Below, one piece after another: positions 29,709 through 38,701 of a DNA stretch of 64,000 bases (positions within the stretch are counted from its first letter, which is position 1; each line of letters starts with the position of its first letter). The notes beneath the pieces are model-generated. The model saw only the letters and a list, made by a program, of their open reading frames with translations, did not search any database and was not told the DNA's origin. This DNA is from Rhodoferax sp. (GTDB lineage Bacteria; Pseudomonadota; Gammaproteobacteria; Burkholderiales; Burkholderiaceae_C): the NCBI RefSeq assembly GCF_012927445.1, contig NZ_JABBPD010000005.1, positions 1-64,000 on the forward strand. Reading direction: 5' to 3'. Position numbers and translations under genes: made by a program.

Positions 29709-30629
29709 ATGAAAATCACTTTTTGTTGCGCCGAGACCAAGTCCGAGCCCTGGCTGGCTGGCCTTCAATCGGTTTTGCCAACGGCTCAAATAACCGTTTG
29801 GCAACCCGGCGCGCCGCTAGCAGACCATGCCGTGGTGTGGACGCCGCCGCAACAGTTTTTTGACGAACAGCCACAACTCAAAGGCGTGTTCAACATCGGC
29901 GCGGGCGTTGATGCGCTGCTGAAATTGCGCCTGCCGCCGCAAGCGGTGCTGGTGCGGCTGGATGATGCCGGCATGTCGGTGCAGATGGCCGAGTACGTGT
30001 GCCATGCCGTGATCCGGCACTTTCGCGAGTTCGACGCTTACGAAGCGGCGATGCGGGCCGGCCAGTGGTCGTACCGCAAGCCGCGCCGCCGGGCCGATTT
30101 CGCCGTTGGCGTGATGGGGCTGGGCGTGCTGGGCGAGCGCGTGGCGCGGGCGCTGCAAATGTTCGAGTTCCCGGTGAACGGCTGGAGCCGCAGCGCCAAA
30201 AGCATCGACGGCGTCCGGAGCTTCTGTGGCGCGGAACAGTTCAACGACTTTCTGGCGGCCACCCAAGTGCTGGTCAACCTGCTGCCGTTGACCCCCGAAA
30301 CGCGCGACATCATGAACCGGGAAACCCTGTCCCAACTGCAGCCGGGCGGTTATGTCATCAACGTGGCACGCGGCGCGCACCTGGTGGACGAGGATCTGAT
30401 CGCGCTGATCGACAGCGGGCATCTGTCAGGGGCCACGCTCGACGTCTTTCGCACCGAGCCCTTGCCTTCGGATCACCCGTTCTGGCAGCACCCCCAAATC
30501 ACGCTCACGCCGCACACCTCGGCCCGCACGCTGCGCGAGGAATCGATTGCGCAGATTGCTGGCAAGATACTGGCGCTGGAACAGGGCTATTGCGTTGCCG
30601 GTATCGTGGACCCCGTGCGCGGCTACTGA
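29709..30629 (+). CDS. ghrA: Glyoxylate/hydroxypyruvate reductase-like D-2-hydroxyacid dehydrogenase
   Basis: A 306-residue NAD(P)-dependent 2-hydroxyacid dehydrogenase of the GhrA type. The dinucleotide fold is GVMGLGVLGERVARAL. The catalytic trio is visible as Arg in NVARGAHLVDEDL, Glu in FRTEPLPSDHPFW, and His in TPHTSARTLREES. It would reduce glyoxylate or hydroxypyruvate. ATG 29709 is used; GTG 29703 is possible. It sits between the carboxylase and HMG-CoA lyase genes without an obvious step in that pathway. Confidence 0.88.
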   Translation: MKITFCCAETKSEPWLAGLQSVLPTAQITVWQPGAPLADHAVVWTPPQQFFDEQPQLKGVFNIGAGVDALLKLRLPPQAVLVRLDDAGMSVQMAEYVCHAVIRHFREFDAYEAAMRAGQWSYRKPRRRADFAVGVMGLGVLGERVARALQMFEFPVNGWSRSAKSIDGVRSFCGAEQFNDFLAATQVLVNLLPLTPETRDIMNRETLSQLQPGGYVINVARGAHLVDEDLIALIDSGHLSGATLDVFRTEPLPSDHPFWQHPQITLTPHTSARTLREESIAQIAGKILALEQGYCVAGIVDPVRGY

Positions 30630-30664
30630 AATACGTTGCGCCGGTCAAAATTTAGGAAAACAAG

Positions 30665-31573
30665 ATGAGCATTCCCACCCGAGTCAAACTGGTCGATGTC
30701 GGCCCCCGCGACGGCCTGCAAAACGAAAAACAACCGGTGCCAGCCGCCATCAAGATCGAGCTGGTGCAGCGGCTGCAGGACGCCGGCCTGACCGAGATCG
30801 AGGTCACCAGCTTTGTCTCGCCCAAATGGGTGCCGCAGATGGCCGACAACGCCGAGGTCATGGCCGGCCTCCAGCGCAAAGCCGGTGTGCGCTATTCGGT
30901 GCTGACGCCGAATCTGCAGGGCTTCGAGGCGGCACTGAAGTCGAAACCGGACGAGATCGTGGTGTTCGGCGCCGCCAGTGAAGCCTTCAGCCAGAAGAAC
31001 ATCAACTGCTCGATCGCCGAAAGCATTGAGCGCTTTGCGCCCGTGGTGCAGGCGGCCCGCGCTGCCGGCATCTACGTGCGCGGCGCCATGTCCTGCACCG
31101 TTGGTTGCCCGTATGAGGGCGAGATTGCGCCGGAACGGGTCAGCTACCTGGCTGGTCTGATGAAAGGCATCGGCGTGCAGCACGTCGGCGTGGCGGACAC
31201 CATCGGCGTCGGCACCCCGCTCAAGGTGCAGCGCGCGATGGAAGCGACGCTGAAGCATTACGACATCAATGACGTGTCGGGCCACTTTCACGACACCTAT
31301 GGCCAGGCCTTGGCCAACACGCTGATCTGTTTACAAATGGGCGTCTGGCAGTTTGACACCTCGGTCGCCGGTTTGGGTGGCTGTCCGTACGCCAAGGGCG
31401 CGACCGGCAATGTGGCCTCCGAAGATGTGGTCTACCTGCTGCACGGCATGGGCATCGAAACCGGCATTGACCTGGATAAATTGGTTGACGCCGGCAAATT
31501 CATCAGCGATTTTCTGGAGCGCAAGCCCAATTCGCGCGCCGCCACGGCCCTGCTCAACAAGCGGGTGGCCTGA
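30665..31573 (+). CDS. liuE: Hydroxymethylglutaryl-CoA lyase
   Basis: HMG-CoA lyase splits 3-hydroxy-3-methylglutaryl-CoA to acetoacetate and acetyl-CoA, the last leucine step. The 302-residue TIM-barrel protein has VDVGPRDGLQNEK at the N-terminus, the catalytic loop GLGGCPYAKGATGNVASEDVVYLL, and HFHDTYGQALAN with metal-binding histidines. GAAAACAAG precedes ATG 30665. The name mvaB is also used for this family. Confidence 0.95.
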   Translation: MSIPTRVKLVDVGPRDGLQNEKQPVPAAIKIELVQRLQDAGLTEIEVTSFVSPKWVPQMADNAEVMAGLQRKAGVRYSVLTPNLQGFEAALKSKPDEIVVFGAASEAFSQKNINCSIAESIERFAPVVQAARAAGIYVRGAMSCTVGCPYEGEIAPERVSYLAGLMKGIGVQHVGVADTIGVGTPLKVQRAMEATLKHYDINDVSGHFHDTYGQALANTLICLQMGVWQFDTSVAGLGGCPYAKGATGNVASEDVVYLLHGMGIETGIDLDKLVDAGKFISDFLERKPNSRAATALLNKRVA

Positions 31574-31574
31574 G

Positions 31575-31844
31575 ATGAGTGCGCTTGAGTTGACGCCGCC
31601 CGCCGCTAAAGAAGAGATCAATGCGCCTGAATTAATAGCTGCTCGCGCCATACTGGCAAGGGCTGCAATTGATAATGTGCCATCACCCTGCATCTCGGTG
31701 TGCCGCATGAGCAAACTGACCGATTGGTGCGAAGGCTGCTACCGCACGATCGACGAGATTCGTCAGTGGAATAAATCGGATGACGCGGCCAAGCGCGCGC
31801 TCTGGCTGCAGATTGAACAGCGCGTTGCGAAGAGCTTGCCATGA
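31575..31844 (+). CDS. DUF1289 small cysteine-rich protein
   Basis: An 89-residue protein with the DUF1289 pattern SPCISVCRMSKLTDWCEGCYRTIDEI (residues 37-62): four cysteines likely to bind metal or a cluster. Its function is not known. It starts one base after the HMG-CoA lyase stop and overlaps the next gene by four bases. The N-terminal third (APELIAARAILARAAI) comes from an in-frame 48-bp element, so the domain itself is little more than 50 residues. Confidence 0.85.
   Translation: MSALELTPPAAKEEINAPELIAARAILARAAIDNVPSPCISVCRMSKLTDWCEGCYRTIDEIRQWNKSDDAAKRALWLQIEQRVAKSLP
31623..31670 (+). repeat. 48-bp interspersed element, copy 9 (inside the DUF1289 gene)
   Basis: A diverged plus-strand copy: GAATTAATAGCTGCTCGCGCC then GGCAAGGGCTGCA. 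ATAGCTGCT and the G-rich end align without gaps at the expected positions of the 48-bp frame. Confidence 0.6.
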
Positions 31845-32473
31845 AACACATCACCTGCTACCTGGATTTCATTTCGCCCTACGCCTACCTGGCGTTTGAG
31901 AAGCTGCCGCTGGCCCTGATGGGCCACAGCTACAGCATGACCTACAAACCGATTCTGTTTGCCGCGCTGCTCAAGCACCACGGGCAACTGGGTCCGGCCG
32001 AGATGCCGCCCAAGCGCGACTGGACTTACCGCCAGGTGCTGTGGCTGGCCCACACCCAGAAGGTGGCGCTGCAATTGCCCGCGAGCCACCCGTTCAACCC
32101 GCTGCCACTGTTGCGCCTGGCGGTGGCCAGCCATGCCGAGGGCCTGCCCAACCGCTATGTGGTGGAAACCTTGTTCAAACATGTCTGGCAGGGAGGGGCC
32201 GAGGCCGCCGACCCGGCGCGGCTGGAGGCGTTGACCGCGCAACTGGCGCCACCGCGCGCCGTCAACAGCGACGAGGTCAAGGCCCAGCTGAAGGCGCATA
32301 CCGATGAAGCCATCGCGCTCGGTGTCTTTGGCGTGCCGACCTTTGTTGTGGACGGCAAACTGTTTTGGGGTTTTGATGCGCTGCCCATGCTGCAGTCCTA
32401 CCTGGCGGGCGATCCGTGGTTTGATGAGGCATGGACCTCGGTTGCAAGCGTGGCGCAAGGCATCCGGCGTTGA
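31841..32473 (+). CDS. 2-hydroxychromene-2-carboxylate isomerase family (DsbA/kappa-GST fold)
   Basis: A 210-residue thioredoxin-fold protein of the kappa-class GST/HCCA isomerase family. It begins ITCYLDFISPYAYLAFEKLP, with the SPY active-site serine used by this family for glutathione, and ends with GVFGVPTFVVDGKLFWGFDALPML. Glutathione-dependent isomerase activity is the family role; the natural substrate here is unknown. It overlaps the DUF1289 gene (ATGA). Confidence 0.88.
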   Translation: MKHITCYLDFISPYAYLAFEKLPLALMGHSYSMTYKPILFAALLKHHGQLGPAEMPPKRDWTYRQVLWLAHTQKVALQLPASHPFNPLPLLRLAVASHAEGLPNRYVVETLFKHVWQGGAEAADPARLEALTAQLAPPRAVNSDEVKAQLKAHTDEAIALGVFGVPTFVVDGKLFWGFDALPMLQSYLAGDPWFDEAWTSVASVAQGIRR

Positions 32474-32485
32474 ATCCCATGACTT

Positions 32486-34312
32486 ATGCCCAATGCTTTC
32501 AATTTTTCCGCCTCGCCGTTTGACTGCCTGAACCCGGACGAGCAACGGCTGGTTCGCGACAGCGTCGACGTGGTTTACTTCCGCGCGACCGAAACGATTC
32601 TCGACATCGGGATCGCGCCGACACACCTCTTCGTCATCATCAAGGGTTTCGTCACCCAGCTCGACGGCGACGAGGTCATCACCACCTACGGGCCGGACGA
32701 CTGTTTCGATGGCCGGGGCCTGGTGGCCGGCAAGGTCAGCAGCCGTTTTGTGGCGGCCGAAGAAGTCGTGGCCTACCAGTTGGCCCATCAGGCGGTCAGC
32801 GACCTGATTGCCTCGAACGCCACCTTTGGCGCACTGCTGTTTTCAGACCTCAGCAACAAGCTCAGCGCCCTGTCGGCGCGAACGAGCCAGCACGAGCTGC
32901 AATCGCTCACCTTGTCCCGGGTGGACGAGGCCTTTTTACGGCCGGCGCATGTGGTCGAGGCCGAGACGGACATTCTGTCGGTCGTCAAACTGTTTCAGGC
33001 CGAGCGCACCTCCAATGTGCTGGTGCGCGACACCAAGACGGAGCCGCCGCGCTTGGGCATTTTTACCGCCACGGCGCTGCAGCGTGCCATTCTGGATGGC
33101 CGCCCGCTGGACCAGCTGGCGGTGGGCGAACTGGCCAACTTTTCCCTGATCGAAGTACGCCCCTCCGACCAGCTCGGCGACGCCATGGCGGTGATGCTGC
33201 GCCATCGCGTGCACCGGGTCGTGGTGGCGGAGGGCAAGCAGGTGGTGGGAATTCTGGAGGCGCTGGACCTGTTCAGTTTCCTGTCCAACCAGTCGCACCT
33301 GATCACGGTGCAGATCGAGGAGGCAAAAGACCTGGCGGGTCTGAGTCAGGCGGCGGCCAAGATTACCCGCATGATTGTGTTGCTGCATCGCGGTGGCTCG
33401 CGCGTCAACCTGATCGCCAAACTGGTGCAACAGCTCAATGCCCGCCTGTTCGAGCGCGCCTGGCACCTGGTGGCGCCCGCGGACCTGGTGGCCAACAGCT
33501 GCCTGTTTGTGATGGGCAGCGAGGGCCGCGGTGAGCAGCTGCTGAAAACCGATCAGGACAACGGCCTGATCCTGCGTGACGGCTATGTGCCACCCGCAGA
33601 GCTGGACGCGATCTGTCAGCAGTTTTCCAGCGCGCTGCAGGATTTTGGTTACCCGCCCTGTCCGGGCCACATCATGGTGAACAATCCGCAGTGGCGCAAA
33701 AGCGCCAGCGAATTCGGCCAGATGACGCGCCAGTGGCTGATCCTGCCCGACACCGACAGCCTGATGAATCTGGCGATCTTCATGGACGCGCACACCGTCT
33801 GCGGCGACGCCCATCTGCTGGAGACGGTGCAGAAAGGTCTCATGGCGCTGGCCATCGACAACGACGCCATGCTGAGCCGGTTTGCCGCCGCGATCGACGC
33901 CTTTGGCAGCAGCGCCGGCTGGTGGAACCGGCTGCTGGGCATGGGCGACGCCAACCAGCAACTCAATCTCAAAAAAGAAGGTATTTTTCCGCTGGTGCAT
34001 GGTGTGCGCAGCCTGGCGCTGGCGCACCGCGTGACGGAAACCGGCACCACCGGACGCATTGCCGCCTTGGTGAAGGACGGCAAACTGGAGGCGAACCTGG
34101 GCGCTGACCTGACGGACAGCCTGTACTTCTTCATGGGACTCAAGCTCAAGGCCGGGCTGGCTGAGCTGGACACGGGCAAGCCGGTCACCGGCACGATCAA
34201 CGTGAGCCGACTCAGCAGCCTGGACCGGGACCTGCTGAAGGACACGCTCGGTGTGGTCAAACGCTTCAAGGTGCAGCTGCGCCATCGCTTCCATCTGGAA
34301 GCTGTTGCGTGA
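32486..34312 (+). CDS. cNMP-binding, CBS and DUF294 nucleotidyltransferase-like signalling protein
   Basis: The 608-residue protein has a cyclic-nucleotide-binding-like domain (residues 15-130), two CBS domains (about 160-275), a DUF294 nucleotidyltransferase-like domain (GSEGRGEQLLKTDQDNGLIL, about 341-360), and an alpha-helical DUF294 C-terminal domain. The first domain lacks an obvious phosphate-binding cassette. Such proteins are commonly coupled to a DnaQ-like exonuclease, as here (four-base overlap), and found near the acetate permease actP. A role in sensing adenylates or second messengers is inferred. Confidence 0.9.
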   Translation: MPNAFNFSASPFDCLNPDEQRLVRDSVDVVYFRATETILDIGIAPTHLFVIIKGFVTQLDGDEVITTYGPDDCFDGRGLVAGKVSSRFVAAEEVVAYQLAHQAVSDLIASNATFGALLFSDLSNKLSALSARTSQHELQSLTLSRVDEAFLRPAHVVEAETDILSVVKLFQAERTSNVLVRDTKTEPPRLGIFTATALQRAILDGRPLDQLAVGELANFSLIEVRPSDQLGDAMAVMLRHRVHRVVVAEGKQVVGILEALDLFSFLSNQSHLITVQIEEAKDLAGLSQAAAKITRMIVLLHRGGSRVNLIAKLVQQLNARLFERAWHLVAPADLVANSCLFVMGSEGRGEQLLKTDQDNGLILRDGYVPPAELDAICQQFSSALQDFGYPPCPGHIMVNNPQWRKSASEFGQMTRQWLILPDTDSLMNLAIFMDAHTVCGDAHLLETVQKGLMALAIDNDAMLSRFAAAIDAFGSSAGWWNRLLGMGDANQQLNLKKEGIFPLVHGVRSLALAHRVTETGTTGRIAALVKDGKLEANLGADLTDSLYFFMGLKLKAGLAELDTGKPVTGTINVSRLSSLDRDLLKDTLGVVKRFKVQLRHRFHLEAVA

Positions 34313-34965
34313 ACGCCTTATTCTCCCCGCCGCGCTGGTGGCACACGCTCAAACGCGAGTGGCTGCTGTACCACCTGGGCGACCCGGCGTTTCGCTTCAT
34401 GTTCGACGAACCGCCGGCCAACGAATGGGTTGCGCTTGACTGCGAGACGACCGGCTTGAATACGCGCACGGACGAGATCATCTCGATTGGGGCGGTGCGG
34501 ATTGTCGGCAACCGCATCATGACCAGCGAACGGCTGGAGTTGCTGGTGCGGCCCGAGCGCGGCATCTCCAGCGAGAGCGTGCGCATACATCGATTGCGCG
34601 AAAGCGACGTGGCCCAGGGCCTGCCGATTGAAGACGCCATGAAGCAGCTGCTGCATTTCATCGGCAGCCGGCCGCTGGTGGGCTATTACCTGCAGTTTGA
34701 TGTCGCCATGATCAACCGGGCGCTCTTTCCCCTGCTGGGCCAGGGCCTGCCGCAAGCCAAAATCGAAGTGTCGGCGCTGTATTACGACTACAAGTTCCGG
34801 CAGTTGCCGGCCTACCGGCAGCAGGACAATGCCGACATTGACCTGCGCTTTGCCACCTTGATGAACGAGCTGAACCTGCCCCTGCGCGAGGCGCACGATG
34901 CCCTGAACGACGCGGTAATGGCGGCGCTGGCGTTCATCAAGCTGCGCCAGTTACGCGGCGAGTGA
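34309..34965 (+). CDS. DnaQ-like 3'-5' exonuclease
   Basis: A 218-residue DEDDh exonuclease of the DNA polymerase III epsilon type: VALDCETTGLNTRTDEIISIGAV (DxE), GYYLQFDVAMINR (second Asp) and HDALNDAVMAALAF (His and last Asp). It starts with GTG 34309, overlapping the DUF294 gene, so the two are probably translated together. It is too short and too unlike DnaQ to be the replicative proofreader; it may cleave a nucleotide or small DNA/RNA. Confidence 0.9.
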   Translation: MNALFSPPRWWHTLKREWLLYHLGDPAFRFMFDEPPANEWVALDCETTGLNTRTDEIISIGAVRIVGNRIMTSERLELLVRPERGISSESVRIHRLRESDVAQGLPIEDAMKQLLHFIGSRPLVGYYLQFDVAMINRALFPLLGQGLPQAKIEVSALYYDYKFRQLPAYRQQDNADIDLRFATLMNELNLPLREAHDALNDAVMAALAFIKLRQLRGE

Positions 34966-35054
34966 CCGGAAACGGATAATTGACGGGGGCTTTAAATCTC
35001 AGAGATACTTCGCGAAGTTACAAATTACGATCTTCTGAACCGAGGTCTGCGCAC

Positions 35055-35945
35055 ATGGTCTTTTTATCTCGGAAAATCCTTTGCCTCGCCTTCCAATCGG
35101 CCATGCGCCTTCCGTCCTGGGTTGCGCCGCTAAAGCGTCGTGCGAAGGCGATGGTTCGCGGCGGCCTTGGCGGTATGTTGCTCGCGCTGTGTGGACTCAG
35201 TGGCGCGTACGCCGCCGCTCCTGATTGCGCCCGGACTTACACGCTGGCCTTGCATGATCACGGCTTGCTTTATTCCGCCATTTCCGACACCGGCATCGAT
35301 AAGGATTTTGCTGATGAACTCATGCGCCGCAGTGGCTGTAAATTTGTCGTCAGCTTCATGCCGCGCGCCCGCATCTGGCAACTGATCGAATCCGGCGCAC
35401 TCGATTTCAGTCTGTCCGGCATCACCAATGCCGAGCGCGACCGGTTCGCGTCTTTTGCCTGGTACTTCAGCAATAAATATTATCTGTTGGTCCGCAAAGA
35501 TGCGGGCGTGCGCAGTCTGGCTGATTTCGAGCGCAACGAGCGTCTTCAGTTGGGCGTCATTCGCAGCTTCCGTTACAGCGAAACAGCCAATCGGTTTGTC
35601 GACAAACTGCATGCCGAAAATCGCGTCAGTCAGGCGGGCGGACTTTCGCCGTTGTATCAGACACTGATCCTCAACCGCATCCAGGGCATGGTGATCGAGC
35701 CCTTCGATTACCCGGCGCTGGAGGAAAAAAAGATCCGGGATTTCACCGCCATCATCGAGTTCAACGATCATGCCGTGCCCCACGGCCTCATCATGTCAAA
35801 TAAAGCGCTGTCGCCGCCAGAGCAGGAAAGTTGGCGGCTGCTGGTCAATGGCATGCGGGCCGACGGCACCGTCCGGCGCATTTTTGAAAAATACTTTACG
35901 CCTGATCTGGCGGCCGCCTTGGTTGATTTTCAGGCACCCCGGTGA
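35055..35945 (+). CDS. Periplasmic solute-binding protein (SBP_bac_3 type), probably a sensor partner
   Basis: This secreted binding protein has the signal segment MVRGGLGGMLLALCGLSGAYAA ending near residue 55, and a mature domain of about 240 residues resembling family-3 solute-binding proteins (DFADELMRRSGCKFVV, DFSLSGITNAERDRFA). ATG 35055 gives 296 residues; ATG 35151 would give a cleaner signal peptide. No ABC permease or ATPase is nearby. Its stop overlaps the start of the CHASE-GGDEF-EAL gene, suggesting it feeds a ligand signal to that protein. Confidence 0.75.
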   Translation: MVFLSRKILCLAFQSAMRLPSWVAPLKRRAKAMVRGGLGGMLLALCGLSGAYAAAPDCARTYTLALHDHGLLYSAISDTGIDKDFADELMRRSGCKFVVSFMPRARIWQLIESGALDFSLSGITNAERDRFASFAWYFSNKYYLLVRKDAGVRSLADFERNERLQLGVIRSFRYSETANRFVDKLHAENRVSQAGGLSPLYQTLILNRIQGMVIEPFDYPALEEKKIRDFTAIIEFNDHAVPHGLIMSNKALSPPEQESWRLLVNGMRADGTVRRIFEKYFTPDLAAALVDFQAPR

Positions 35946-38603
35946 CCGCCGCGCGCCTGCTCCTGCTGCCCTGGCTGATCTTGATCGCCGGGGTGGGTGT
36001 CACCTGGATGGCGTGGGATCACGAGCGCGAGGCGACCCGCAAGGAACTGCATTCGCAGTTTGATTTTTCCCTGCGCGATGCGGTCAATCGGGTTGAGCAG
36101 CGCATGGCCGCTTACGAGCAAATGCTGCGCGGGGTGCAGGGCCTGTTTGCCGCCACCGACATGATGGATCGCGCCACTTTTCGCGATTATGTTGGCGCGC
36201 TTCAATTTGATGCCAATTTTTCAGGCATTCAGGCCATTGGCATCGCCGATGCATGTGACGGCTGGGCGAAAGAACGCCCATGTTGATGCGATGCGCCGAC
36301 TGGGCTTCTTCGACTACGCCATCACGCCTGATGGCTTGCGTGAAAGCTACGCGCCCGTTATCCAGCGCGAACCTTATGTTGGACCGAATCAAATCGGATC
36401 GGGTTTCGATGCCTGGAGTGACCCCGTGCGACGACTCGCCATGGCGCAAGCGCGCGATTCCGGCATGGCGACGATTTCCGGCAAGGTCCGCCTGACGGTG
36501 GATGCCGAGGCCGAGGTCTCACCTGGTTTCATCATGTACCTGCCGATTTATGCCCGTGGACAGCCGCATGACAGCGTCACACAGCGTCGTGAGCACCTTG
36601 TTGGCTGGGTCTTTTCGTCCTTTCGCATCAAAGACCTCATGGCCAGCCTGTACGGCGAGCAATCGCCGGGCCTCGCCTTCGCTATTTACGACGGCGTCGA
36701 ACCGTCGGACGCCGCGCTTCTTTATCGCACGGCTGAAACAGACCCGCGGCATCAGCAGAGCGCCCTTGCCGCCAATGAGTACCTGGTGGTCGCGGGCCAT
36801 ACCTGGACCCTTGCCATGAACGCCCAAGACGACTTTGAGGCCCGCTTTGGCCGTGATGCTGCCACGCTGATTGCCGTCGCCGGCACGGGGCTCAGCCTGT
36901 TGCTGGCGTTGCTCGCCTGGCTGATGGCCACTGGGCGTGCCCGGGCGCTGCAACTGGCCGCCGAGATGACCCTGGAGTTGCGTGAGAGCGAGCAGCGCTG
37001 GAAAGACATTGTGGGTCGCGATGTCAACACCATTGACGATTGGGAAAAATTGATTCATCCCAACGACCAGTCGCAGGTCATGGCGGCCATCCAAATTTGT
37101 TTTGCCAGTCGACCTGGCTCTAGCGTCACCTGCATTGCCGAATACCGTATCCGGTGCGGTGACGATCAGTGGAAATGGGTCCTCTCGCGCGGCATGGTGG
37201 TCGAGCGCAATGCCGACGACCTTCCGCTGCGCATCATCGGCACCATCACTGACATCAGTGACCGCAAGCTGGCGGAAGAAAAGATCGAGGAATTGGCTTT
37301 TTTTGATTCCCTGACCCATTTGCCCAACCGGACACTGTTGATGGATCGCCTGAAACAGGCGATGACGGTTGGCAACCGCAATGGAACTTGTGGTGCTGTT
37401 CTGTTCATCGACCTGGACCATTTCAAAACGCTGAACGATACCCTGGGGCATGACAAAGGAGACTTGCTGCTGCAGCAGGTGGCGCAGCGTCTGGTGGTCT
37501 GCGTCCGTGAAGGTGACACGGTGGCGCGACTGGGCGGCGACGAGTTCGTGGTCGTACTGGGAAGCCTGGACGAGAGTGCCCAGGAGGCGGCGACCCAGAC
37601 CGAAGTCGTGGGTGAAAAAATCCTGGCCTCTCTCAGTCAAATATATCGGCTGGGCGATATTGATCACCGCAGCACGGCGAGCATCGGTGCCACTTTGTTT
37701 TGTGGCCATCAGTCCTCCATTGACGATTTGTTAAAGCAGGCCGATCTCGCCATGTACAAGGCCAAGGAAACAGGACGCAATGCGGTACGTTTTTTTGATC
37801 CCGCCATGCAAACCGCCGTGATAGAGCGTTCCATTCTGGAGTCGGGTTTGCGCCGGGCCATTCAGGAAAATCAGTTGGTACTCCACTATCAGGCGCAAGT
37901 GGTCGGCGAGGGCCGCGTGACCGGTGCCGAGGTGCTGGTGCGTTGGCAGCACCCCGAGCGCGGTTTGGTGCCGCCGGCCGAGTTCATCCCCTTGGCCGAG
38001 GAAACCGGATTGATCTTGCCCTTGGGGCATTGGGTTCTGGAGTCTGCTTGTTCCCAGTTGGCACTTTGGGCTGGGCAGCCCGATCTGGCCCTTTTGACCG
38101 TCGCGGTGAATGTCCGTGTTCAACAGTTTCGCGAGTCTGGCTTTGTTGCCAAAGTCTTGGCGGTTCTGAGTCAGACCGGGGCCAATCCGAACCGGTTGAA
38201 GCTGGAGCTGACCGAGAGTCTGTTGGTCGACAACGTGGAAGACATCATCGAAAAGATGCACTTGCTGAAAGCAAGAGGCGTGGGTTTCTCGCTGGACGAC
38301 TTTGGAACCGGCTATTCCTCGCTGTCCTATTTGAAGCAACTGCCGCTGGATCAATTGAAGATTGACCAGACGTTTGTCCGCGATGTGCTGGTTGACCCCA
38401 ACGATGCGGCGATTGCCAAAACCATCGTGGCGCTGGCCCAAAGCCTCGGACTCGGGGTGATCGCCGAGGGGGTTGAAACACAGGCGCAACGAGACTTCCT
38501 GGCCAAGGCGGGCTGCTATGCCTATCAGGGCTATTTTTTCAGCCGGCCCCTGCCACTGGACGGGTTTGAAGAATTTGCGCGGCGGGCTGTCGCTATCAAC
38601 TGA
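35942..38603 (+). pseudogene. CHASE-PAS-GGDEF-EAL cyclic-di-GMP protein, frameshifted
   Basis: Translation from GTG 35942 gives one membrane helix (residues 4-24) and the first half of a CHASE domain (DANFSGIQAIGIADA), then a stop at 36286. The second half (AGRKNAHVDAMRRLGFFDYA onward) continues one base out of phase to 38603. Joining them near 36250 restores a full protein. Downstream are a second helix, a PAS domain that also lacks about 30 residues at its front (RWKDIVGRDVNTIDDW), an intact GGDEF (RLGGDEFVVVL) and an intact EAL domain (EVLVRW, DDFGTGYSSLSYL). ATG 36249 could start a 784-residue product without helix 1. A sequencing error is possible. Confidence 0.8.
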
Positions 38604-38627
38604 ACGTTCTCCCGTTGCTGTGGACAT

Positions 38628-38697
38628 AAAAAAACCGGGCACATGACCCGGTTGATGTTTTGCATAACGCGGGCCGACAGCCCGCGTTATTGTTTTT
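38628..38697. terminator. Two facing intrinsic terminators between convergent genes
   Basis: AACCGGG (38633-38639) pairs with CCCGGTT (38647-38653) and, read on the minus strand, runs into seven T residues: the actP terminator. ATAACGCGGGC (38664-38674) pairs with GCCCGCGTTAT (38680-38690) and is followed on the plus strand by TGTTTTT: the terminator of the GGDEF-EAL gene. Confidence 0.85.
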
Positions 38698-38701
38698 CGG
38701 C

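Noticed and set aside
34978..34995. TTGACGGGGGCTTT resembling the end of the 48-bp element
   Set aside because: The ATAGCT/TTGCGCA half is absent upstream, so only about twelve bases match.
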